A DNA stretch of 56,329 bases, taken from NCBI RefSeq assembly GCF_003479805.1, contig NZ_QUHV01000015.1, forward strand, positions 1 to 56,329, in the 5' to 3' direction. This DNA comes from Collinsella sp. AF08-23 (GTDB lineage Bacteria > Actinomycetota > Coriobacteriia > Coriobacteriales > Coriobacteriaceae). Position numbers and translations under genes: made by a program. The notes below the pieces were generated by a model. The model was not told the origin of the DNA and did not search any database. It was given only the letters and a program-made list of their open reading frames with translations. Positions 8,009 to 14,974 of this stretch are shown here, one piece after another; position 1 is the stretch's first letter, and every line of letters starts with the position of its first letter.

Positions 8009-8083
8009 TGGAGCCAGCGACAGGAATCGAACCCGCAACCCACTGATTACAAATCAGTTGCTCTACCGTTGAGCCACGCTGGC
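8009..8083 (-). tRNA. tRNA-Thr (UGU anticodon)
   Basis: 75 nt with encoded CCA. Acceptor GCCAGCG/CGCTGGC, anticodon stem ACTGA/TCAGT, loop TTTGTAA. It lies 48 nt after the yacP-like gene on the same strand, so it probably forms the 3' end of that transcript. Confidence 0.95.
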
Positions 8084-8131
8084 ACGCTTGGCACGTTCGT
8101 ACATGCGAAGCCGTTTTAGGATAGCCGAGCT

Positions 8132-8830
8132 CTACCTGCCGCGCAAGGACTTAAGTTTGGCGAGGGACTCGGGGCTGAGCCTGCTGCCAAGCGTGAGCTT
8201 TATGTCCACATGCTCCTCACGTGCGCGCTCGAAGTCGCGCTGCATATCGCCAATCTCTTCAACGAGCATACGGGCGGAAATACGCGTGACGCCATGCCCC
8301 ATGACCGTGGCCTGGATCATGGCGTCACTGGTAACCACCGAGCATGCCCTCCCCTCCTCGCGCGCTTTTGTGCACAAGTTTTGGATGACCGTATCGGCTG
8401 TGACGCCCGTGGGGGAGAATTCGATTCGCACGCCTCCCTGGGGTAGATTCGGCCGCTCGGGAGACACGTTGCCCGCGGCGTCGAACACCACGACTGCCTC
8501 GTACTGGCGGCCTGCAAATGCGGCGACATCGTTGATGAGCGCCTCACGGGCACGGTCGTAGAGATCTGTGGAGTACGGATGGTCACCACGATCGAACATG
8601 AGGCCCTCGTATTTGGGCGTGGCATGAATTACGTTGTAGCCGTCGACGACGAGCAGCTCCTTTTTGCCCGAGCGCACACCGCGCGGAGGGACTACGGGGC
8701 CCGCCGTGTTGGTGGCATTGAGCCCGGCGAACGCGTTCCCCACGCCGTAGGTGCTGGCATCGACAATGGGCTTTGCAGAACCCTCGCCAAAGCGTTTGGC
8801 CTTTGACTTTTGGCGGTTCTTTTTGGTCAT
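8132..8830 (-). CDS. NYN-domain ribonuclease, YacP/Rae1 family
   Basis: 232 aa. A basic tail (MTKKNRQKSKAKRFGEG) precedes the NYN (PIN-like) nuclease fold: LLVVDGYNVIHA with the first catalytic Asp, AVVVFDAAG, SVVTSDAMIQATVMGHGVTRISA with later acidic residues. The B. subtilis relative Rae1 cuts mRNA in the ribosomal A site. Its place directly after rlmB matches B. subtilis, supporting orthology. It is about 60 aa longer than Rae1, mainly by the N-terminal tail. Confidence 0.85.
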   Translation of the reverse strand: MTKKNRQKSKAKRFGEGSAKPIVDASTYGVGNAFAGLNATNTAGPVVPPRGVRSGKKELLVVDGYNVIHATPKYEGLMFDRGDHPYSTDLYDRAREALINDVAAFAGRQYEAVVVFDAAGNVSPERPNLPQGGVRIEFSPTGVTADTVIQNLCTKAREEGRACSVVTSDAMIQATVMGHGVTRISARMLVEEIGDMQRDFERAREEHVDIKLTLGSRLSPESLAKLKSLRGR

Positions 8831-8905
8831 GTCCTACTCCCCCGCATTCCGTGCCGCGCAGCGCATTGTACGTGGCAGTGCCGTGAATTTGATGTGCATG
8901 ACCTC

Positions 8906-9880
8906 TTACTCCCCCATCGCCGGTGCATCCACCAACGTCGTGCGATTGCGACGCAGCCATTCAAAGCACAAAGCCGTGGCGGCCTGGGCCACATTGAGGC
9001 TCTCGGTTTGACCGAGTTGGGGGAGCTTAGTGGTGAAGTCGCACGTGTCGAGGACCAGACGCGAGATGCCATCGCCCTCCGATCCCATAACGAGCGCCAC
9101 GCGGCCCTCGAATGGCGCATCCCAGCACACATCGGTGGCATGCTCGGTGGCACCACCGACCCAAAAGCCAGCGGATTTGAGGTCTTCGAGCGCGCGGGCT
9201 ATGTTGGGAACCTGCGCGATCGGCAGGTGCATGATCGCGCCAGCCGACGTCTTGTAGGTGGCGACTGTCACCTCGGCAGCGCGTTTGTTGGGGATGACGA
9301 CGCCAGAGGCACCCACGACCTCGGCGGAACGCACGATGGCGCCGAAATTACCGGCATCGGTCACATGGTCGAGCACCACAACGAGCGCCGGACGGTCGGC
9401 GGGGGCGGCGGCGATGATATCGGAAAGGTCCGCGTAGGGGAACCTGCCCACCTCGAACACGATACCCTGATGCGCCCCGTGACTGGAGATGGCGTCAAGC
9501 TGTGCGCGGGGGACGCTCTTGACGTTCACGCCTGCCTCGCCAAGGCCCGCGAGCAACTCACGGATAGCCGGTTCGCCCTCCACTCCCTGGGCGATGAGGA
9601 CACGCTTGATGGGAAAACCCGTGCGCAGCGCCTCGAATGCCGCGCGACGGCCCTCGATGTAATTCCCCTCTGCAACATGGACGTCGCGGCGTCGAGGAGC
9701 CGTCTGGGATTGCGTGGTTCGCTGGACATCGCGGGACTGCTGGCCGCGGGCCCTGACGGGACGTTGCTGCCCCGCGGACTTCTGATCGCGACTACGCGGC
9801 GTCTTGGAGCGGCTCTCATTGACGCGCTTCGGTTTGCCCTGATAGTCTCCGCCCCTTTGCGGGCGCTTCCCCTGTGCCAT
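8906..9880 (-). CDS. rlmB: 23S rRNA (guanosine-2'-O-)-methyltransferase, TrmH/SpoU family
   Basis: 324 aa. A very basic disordered N-terminus (about 65 residues, rich in Arg, Gln, Ser) precedes the L30e-like substrate domain (YIEGRRAAFEALRTGFPIKRV) and the SPOUT knot: VVLDHVTDAGNFGAIVRSAE, ALVMGSEGDGISRLVLDTCD, LPQLGQTESLNVAQAA. These are the three SpoU motifs. It methylates G2251 (E. coli numbering) ribose in the peptidyl-transferase loop. Position between cysS and yacP is as in B. subtilis. Confidence 0.92.
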   Translation of the reverse strand: MAQGKRPQRGGDYQGKPKRVNESRSKTPRSRDQKSAGQQRPVRARGQQSRDVQRTTQSQTAPRRRDVHVAEGNYIEGRRAAFEALRTGFPIKRVLIAQGVEGEPAIRELLAGLGEAGVNVKSVPRAQLDAISSHGAHQGIVFEVGRFPYADLSDIIAAAPADRPALVVVLDHVTDAGNFGAIVRSAEVVGASGVVIPNKRAAEVTVATYKTSAGAIMHLPIAQVPNIARALEDLKSAGFWVGGATEHATDVCWDAPFEGRVALVMGSEGDGISRLVLDTCDFTTKLPQLGQTESLNVAQAATALCFEWLRRNRTTLVDAPAMGE

Positions 9881-9986
9881 CTCGGCCCCCTTCGCTATGA
9901 ATCATTCAGCGACATTGTCACATCCCGGCGTGCAAAACTGCACCCATCCCCAATTTACACACGAGCGCCGCACCCGGGATCGGATG

Positions 9987-10316
9987 CGGCGCCCGACGAG
10001 TGAACGGCAAGACGGCGTGCCCAAATCCTCGCTTCCTAGGGTGCCCCAGATTGCCCCGAAGGAGGAGGGAGGACGCCTTAGGGCGCCGACCGACGAGTGA
10101 GGGGCAAGGTGGGGTGCCCGCCAAATCCTCGGTTCCTGAGGTGCGTCGTATTGCCGTGAAAGAGAAGGGCGTACGCCTGGTGTGCGGCGCCCGACGAGTG
10201 AACGGCAAGACGGCGTGCCCAAATCCTCGCTTCCTAGGGTGCCCCAGATTGCCCCGAAGGAGGAGGGAGGACGCCTTAGGGCGCCGACCGACGAGTGAGG
10301 GGCAAGGTGGGGTGCC
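9987..10316. repeat. Tandem ~99-bp repeat downstream of cysS
   Basis: A block of about 130 bp (9987-10119) recurs identically at 10185-10317 (period 198 bp). Each period consists of two diverged ~99-bp units, marked by CGACGAGTGA, ...GGTGCCC, AAATCCTCG and TTGCC. About three units are present. The end of the last unit overlaps the cysS stop. The unit can form a GGGCG...CGCCC hairpin. The same family lies after lysS at 23940-24118. No coding frame is convincing here. Confidence 0.85.
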
Positions 10317-11789
10317 CTAGGAAGCGAGGTGTTTGATGCGGGAGCCGGAGGCGGTATCCTCTATCGCCAGCCCCATGTCGCGCAGCTGGTCACGGATGGC
10401 GTCAGCGGTGCCCCAGTCCTTCGCGGCGCGAGCGGCGGCGCGGGCCTCGAGGATCTTCTCGGCGGCTTCGTCAATATCGTCTCCCGTATAGCCCGTAAGG
10501 CCAGCGGCCACGCCAAGCAGGCCAACCGGAAGCGGCTCCTCGATCACGGGAAGCTCGACGCCCAGCTGCGCGAGCGCGCCGGAGATCACGGCAGCGCACA
10601 CGCGGGAGGCGTCCTCGTCAACAGCACCAGCCGCCTGCTCAAGGTACTTGTTCGCCTCGGTCACGAGCTGGAAGTACGCGGCGACGGCCCCGGCCGTGTT
10701 GAAGTCGTCGTCCATGCAGGCCTCGTAATCGGCTGCAGCCTTGCTCATGGCGGCGGTCAGGGCCTCGGCGAGCTCGGCATTCGGCTCACCCTCGGCATGG
10801 TCGGCAGCCCACTTGAGGTTGCGGACCGTGCCCGCGATACGCGCGAGCGAGTTCTCGGCGCCCTCGAGGCGCTCCCAGGAGAAGTCGAGCGGGCTGCGGT
10901 AGTGGGTCTGCAGCATGAGCAGGCGCAGGGCCGCAGCGGAGTGCTTCTCGAGCACCTCGGCCAGCGTGAAGAAGTTGCCCAGGCTCTTGCTCATTTTCTC
11001 GCCGTCAACGAGCAGCATACCCGTGTGCATCCAGGTGTTGGCAAAACCCTCGTGCCAGGCGCAGGTGGCCTGAGCGCACTCGTTCTCATGGTGCGGGAAG
11101 GCGAGGTCGGAGCCGCCGCCGTGGATATCGATCGGGGTGCCCAGATAGCGGTGGACCATCGCGGCGCACTCGGTGTGCCACCCGGGACGGCCCTCGCCCC
11201 AGGGGCTCTTCCAGCTGGGCTCGCCGGGCTTGGCGGCCTTCCACAAGGCGAAGTCGAGCGGATCGCGTTTGTCCTCATTCTCTTCGATGCGGGCGCCGAC
11301 CATGAGGTCATCGATGTTGCGGCCGGACACCTCGCCATACGCGGGATCGCTGCGGACGGAGAAGTACACGTCGCCGTTGTCGGCCGCATAGGCGTGGCCG
11401 CCCTCGATGAGCGTCTTGATCATGCCAATCATCGCGCCGATTTCCTTGGTGGCGCGGGGGCGCACGTCGGGGTCGAGCACGTTGGCGGCGCGCATGACAC
11501 CGATGAACTTGTCCGAGAACTCAGTCGCGACCTCCTCGGCCGTGCGGCCCTGCTCGTTGGCGCGGTTGATGATCTTATCGTCGACGTCCGTGAGGTTCTG
11601 GGCGAACGTGACCTCGTAGCCACTCGCGATGAGCCAGCGGCGAATCACGTCGAAGCTGATGAACGTGCGGGCGTTGCCGATGTGGATGTTGTCGTAGACA
11701 GTGGGGCCGCACACGTACATGCGGACCTTGCCCTCCTCGATGGGGCGGAACTCTTCTTTTTGATGGGTGGCGCTGTTGTAGATCTTCAT
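10317..11789 (-). CDS. cysS: Cysteinyl-tRNA synthetase
   Basis: 490 aa, normal length. The start is the ATG of MKIYNSATHQKEEF behind AGGAGGAG; a much longer upstream frame is spurious. Class I signatures are HIGN (36-39) and KMSKS (265-269). Zinc ligands include Cys27, Cys208 and the HHE at 233-235 that select cysteine over serine. It belongs to the ispD-ispF-cysS-rlmB series. Its upstream region contains a large inverted repeat (11805-11919). Confidence 0.98.
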   Translation of the reverse strand: MKIYNSATHQKEEFRPIEEGKVRMYVCGPTVYDNIHIGNARTFISFDVIRRWLIASGYEVTFAQNLTDVDDKIINRANEQGRTAEEVATEFSDKFIGVMRAANVLDPDVRPRATKEIGAMIGMIKTLIEGGHAYAADNGDVYFSVRSDPAYGEVSGRNIDDLMVGARIEENEDKRDPLDFALWKAAKPGEPSWKSPWGEGRPGWHTECAAMVHRYLGTPIDIHGGGSDLAFPHHENECAQATCAWHEGFANTWMHTGMLLVDGEKMSKSLGNFFTLAEVLEKHSAAALRLLMLQTHYRSPLDFSWERLEGAENSLARIAGTVRNLKWAADHAEGEPNAELAEALTAAMSKAAADYEACMDDDFNTAGAVAAYFQLVTEANKYLEQAAGAVDEDASRVCAAVISGALAQLGVELPVIEEPLPVGLLGVAAGLTGYTGDDIDEAAEKILEARAAARAAKDWGTADAIRDQLRDMGLAIEDTASGSRIKHLAS

Positions 11790-11804
11790 AAGCAACTCCT
11801 CCTG

Positions 11805-11919
11805 GGTCGCTCGGGGGCGTTTCATCCGGCGCTCGGACAGTCCTGCGCAAGACGCAGAGTCCGCTGGACTCTGCTTTGCGTGCGGAACTCGCGGCGGATG
11901 AAACGCCCCCCGAGCGACC
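11805..11919. repeat. Large inverted repeat in the cysS leader
   Basis: Arms of about 24 bp (GGTCGCTCGGGGGCGTTTCA... at 11805-11828 and its complement at 11895-11919, one base gap) enclose an inner perfect stem GCAGAGTCC/GGACTCTGC (11854-11874). The structure ends about 15 bp before the cysS start, next to its ribosome site. No T-box signature is visible. It could be an RNA attenuator or a palindromic mobile element. Confidence 0.75.
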
Positions 11920-12045
11920 TTGGAACCGTATACGTGACAGTCTATACGAGCGGGTGACCTTGCAGAAGCGGGGAGTTCCGCTCCGCCGGGTATAGGTCCG
12001 CTCAGGATGCAAAGCAAGATGGCGAATCGCCCAAGGGCAATCATT

Positions 12046-12534
12046 TTAGATACATCGCTCCAGCAGGCAGACGGACCAGGCACCGATGCCTTCGCCTTTG
12101 CCTTCCCAGCCGAGCTTTTCGGTAGTGGTGGCCTTGACGCCGATGTTCTCTACCGAACAGCCGATGGCGCGAGCGAGGTTCTCGCGCATAGCCTCGCGGT
12201 GCGGGCCGATTTTGGGTTCTTGGCAGGCGATGGTGCAGTCGGCATCTACGAGCTCATATCCGAGCTGCCGCGCATACTCCATCACCTTGGAAAGTAGCGT
12301 CAAAGAGTCCGCGCCCTCATACGCCGGGTCGGTATCGGGGAATAGCTTACCGATATCCCCTCCACGGCAGGCTCCCAAGATAGCGTCAGACAGGGCGTGG
12401 GCAAGCACGTCGGCATCGCTGTGCCCGAGCAGCCCCTTGCTGTGCGGGATATCCACACCGCCGATAATGCAGCGGCGGCCCTCAACCAACCGATGCACAT
12501 CATATCCATGCCCAATGCGCAGATTCGATGCCAT
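12046..12534 (-). CDS. ispF: 2-C-methyl-D-erythritol 2,4-cyclodiphosphate synthase
   Basis: 162 aa. Start at MASNLRIGHGYDVHRL; metal ligands are in GYDVH (Asp and His) and the family motif LLGHSDADVLAHALSDAILGA. The nucleotide part TTEKLGWEGKGEGI is near the end. It makes MEcPP from CDP-ME phosphate in the MEP isoprenoid pathway. ispD lies upstream; ispE is elsewhere in this window (27470). The 294 bp between ispF and ispD hold no gene and may contain its promoter. Confidence 0.97.
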   Translation of the reverse strand: MASNLRIGHGYDVHRLVEGRRCIIGGVDIPHSKGLLGHSDADVLAHALSDAILGACRGGDIGKLFPDTDPAYEGADSLTLLSKVMEYARQLGYELVDADCTIACQEPKIGPHREAMRENLARAIGCSVENIGVKATTTEKLGWEGKGEGIGAWSVCLLERCI

Positions 12535-12828
12535 GCGACCCCCTGTTCCAACTGTGTGCACGGGCTAAGCATATACCCTGCAACGCTCTTTTCGCCCCAT
12601 AGCGCGGAATTGACTGGCCACTGGGCACCTTCTCGGACATCTTCTCGAGCTTTTTCGTATCGTTTTCGGAAAAGCCCGAATAGACCGCGTTTTCAAGCAA
12701 CGCCGAGCTGCGCTTTTGTCTTGGAAACAGAAGCTCTACTCGAAGGAATCGAAATCCAGTACGAAAAACCTCAAGATGCGTTCCCGAATGCGGCACTCAA
12801 CGCTAAGGAAGCACCTGCATCACGATGG

Positions 12829-13698
12829 TCAGCCTTGAAGCCGGGCGTGCAGGGCGGCCTCCACTGGGGCAAGGTCCTCGGGCAGCGTCACCTTGAGGTT
12901 GTCGCGAGGAGCCTTGAAGCCGCGCACACGGCCGCCCATGCCCTCGACCAAGGACGAATCATCAGTGCCCACAAAGCCCGTGCGATCGGCCCACTCATAC
13001 GCGCGGCGCAGGGAATCGGCCCAGAACACCTGCGGGGTCTGGACCGTCCAGAATTGAGCGCGAGGAGGAGTTTCGACAAAACACCCTCCTGCATCGATGA
13101 CCTTGAGGGTATCGACCGCGGGCTGGCCGCACACGACGGCATCGAGTGCATGAAGGTCATCGGAGGCAGATATGGAGCTAATCGATGCGTCCTCGCACCG
13201 AGTCGGACTGGGCGCATCACCATGGAGTGCGCAGTCTGCTCCAAGCTCGCGTTTGCCAGAAACGTTCCCACCCGGGTCGCCGAATGCTGGGGCCTGATCG
13301 GCGGATACCAGCGCGTCGATCGCCGCATCGATCGTCTCCGGGAGGATCAACGGGCGGGCGGCATCGTGCACCAAAACGATATCGCAGCCTGTGGGAACAG
13401 AGTCCAAACCGTTACGCGTGGAATCTTGCCGCTCAGCGCCAGAGGGCGCGAATGCGATGGGCGTCGCGAATCCGAACGGCGCGACGGCCGCCCGATGCAT
13501 CTCGTCCGTCTTCTCGGGTGGGCATACCACGACGATGCGCTCGACCCGGCTTGCGGCATCGAACGCCTCGAGCGTCCAGGTGATCAGCGGCTTTCCCGCC
13601 ACATCAATCAACAGCTTGCCGCCCGGGTTTCCAAACCGCGTGCCGGACCCGCCGGCGACGATGATGGCGCAGCCGCGGGCGCGCGTATTTGTATCCAT
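12829..13698 (-). CDS. ispD: 2-C-methyl-D-erythritol 4-phosphate cytidylyltransferase with an internal insertion
   Basis: 289 aa, against about 230 for the family. The nucleotide-binding start CAIIVAGGSGTRFGNPGGK, the Arg/Asp motif VLVHDAARPLI and the C-terminal TPQVFWADSL and TDDSSLVEGMGG are present. The start MDTNTRARG was chosen over upstream codons because the family begins here. Residues about 134-186, rich in Gly, Ser and Asp, are an extra segment between the HDAARP helix and the VDTLK strand, probably a surface loop. It couples MEP to CTP. Upstream is disA (57 nt gap). Confidence 0.93.
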   Translation of the reverse strand: MDTNTRARGCAIIVAGGSGTRFGNPGGKLLIDVAGKPLITWTLEAFDAASRVERIVVVCPPEKTDEMHRAAVAPFGFATPIAFAPSGAERQDSTRNGLDSVPTGCDIVLVHDAARPLILPETIDAAIDALVSADQAPAFGDPGGNVSGKRELGADCALHGDAPSPTRCEDASISSISASDDLHALDAVVCGQPAVDTLKVIDAGGCFVETPPRAQFWTVQTPQVFWADSLRRAYEWADRTGFVGTDDSSLVEGMGGRVRGFKAPRDNLKVTLPEDLAPVEAALHARLQG

Positions 13699-13755
13699 GC
13701 ATCCCCCTACATGCAAAGCGGCGCAAAGCCGCGCCGCCTCGTCCAAGGTATCGTG

Positions 13756-14820
13756 TTACGGTTCGCGCTTTCCGCCATGCATGCGCGCGAGCGAGTCCGC
13801 GAGAATGGCAGGGTTGTTCACGCCAAAACTTCCCAGGCGATCGGGGTCCTTCTTGATGTCGTCCATGAGGTCCTGCAGCGAGCCGTACTCGTCCACGATC
13901 CGCTCCGCAACGCCATCGCGAACAACCGAGACACGAGAAAGCGTACGCAGCCCCAGCGGCGACATAACGGAATCCTCGTCGAGGTCCTCGTACCCCAGAG
14001 CGGCGGCGACTTTGCTGGGGCTCGTAAGGTCCTGGGCCGACATGTCGGAGAACATCACGCGGATCCGCTCGCTGTTCTCCTCGGAAGCATCGGCGGCGTA
14101 GTCGCGGATCATCAGGTTGTATTCGGTCTCCATGCTTGCGCCGGCGAGCTGCTCGAGCTGCATCTGCACGAGCTTGCCCTGGTTGCCGAGCTTGGTGATG
14201 CAGCTTTGGAGCTCGACCTTCGCTTGCTCCATGATCTCGAAGCTGGAGAAGATGCTCGTGATGTCAGCGAGGGTGACGTAGTCGTCCAACTCGAGGGCGG
14301 TCAAGCGGAGCAGCGCACGGTCGAGCGAGGAGCGCGTGGTCTGGAGCGTGGACACGAGCTGATTGACCGAGCTCATGATCTCGGTGACGGGCTGAATCTG
14401 GTAGGAGCGGCCGTCAACGTACACATTCACCACGCCGCGGCGCTCGGAGACCGAGATGACCGTAGCGTTGGTGAGCACGCTCATGCGTGCGGCGGTACGA
14501 TGACGCATGCCCGTCTCACTCGTGGCGAGCGACGGATCGGGATTGAGGTGAAAGTTGGCGCGCAGGATCTTGTTGAGCCCACCGTCGATGACGATGGCAC
14601 CGTCCATCTTGGAAAGCTCGAACAGGCGGTTGCTCGTGAAGGAGATGTTGAGCGGGAACCCATCGTTGCCGGCGGCGAGGACGGCCTCAGTGTCGCCCAC
14701 GCAGATAAGGGCGCCGATGTGACCCGCGATGATCATGTCGAGCGCGGTGCGCAGCGGCTGACCGGGCGCAGTGAGGCGTACGGCCTCCTTCATGCGATCT
14801 TCTGTGCTCTTCTGTTCCAC
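13756..14820 (-). CDS. disA: Diadenylate cyclase DisA (DNA-integrity scanning protein)
   Basis: 354 aa. The DAC domain has the catalytic DGA (73-75) and RHR (106-108 within SETGMRHRTAARMS). A helical linker follows, then the C-terminal HhH DNA-binding domain (LGLRTLSRVSVVRDGVAERIV). It makes c-di-AMP and is inhibited on branched DNA. All three domains are intact. It follows clpC as in B. subtilis, but radA, which usually lies between them, is absent. Confidence 0.97.
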   Translation of the reverse strand: MEQKSTEDRMKEAVRLTAPGQPLRTALDMIIAGHIGALICVGDTEAVLAAGNDGFPLNISFTSNRLFELSKMDGAIVIDGGLNKILRANFHLNPDPSLATSETGMRHRTAARMSVLTNATVISVSERRGVVNVYVDGRSYQIQPVTEIMSSVNQLVSTLQTTRSSLDRALLRLTALELDDYVTLADITSIFSSFEIMEQAKVELQSCITKLGNQGKLVQMQLEQLAGASMETEYNLMIRDYAADASEENSERIRVMFSDMSAQDLTSPSKVAAALGYEDLDEDSVMSPLGLRTLSRVSVVRDGVAERIVDEYGSLQDLMDDIKKDPDRLGSFGVNNPAILADSLARMHGGKREP

Positions 14821-14906
14821 GACGAACCTCCTCGATTACACGCTTGTCCCATTGTCGCATGAATCGCGCAGTGTCCGAAGGATTTGCAGAAAAGCTACTC
14901 AGCGCG

Positions 14907-14957
14907 AAAAACTGGACCCGTGCGCCTTTGGGGAACACCCCTTTGGCACACGGGTCC
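14907..14957 (-). terminator. Terminator after clpC
   Basis: A hairpin with GGACCCGTG/CACGGGTCC outer arms (one bulged position) and CAAAGGGG/CCCCAAAG inner arms, followed by TTTTT on the minus strand, 18 bp after the clpC stop. It separates clpC from disA. Confidence 0.8.
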
Positions 14958-14974
14958 AAATCGCATCCTTGCGT

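Noticed and set aside
9987..10316. CRISPR array
   Set aside because: Units of ~99 bp are contiguous without unique spacers, and there are no cas genes.
11790..12045. T-box riboswitch upstream of cysS
   Set aside because: No conserved T-box sequence or specifier loop could be found; only the large inverted repeat is visible.
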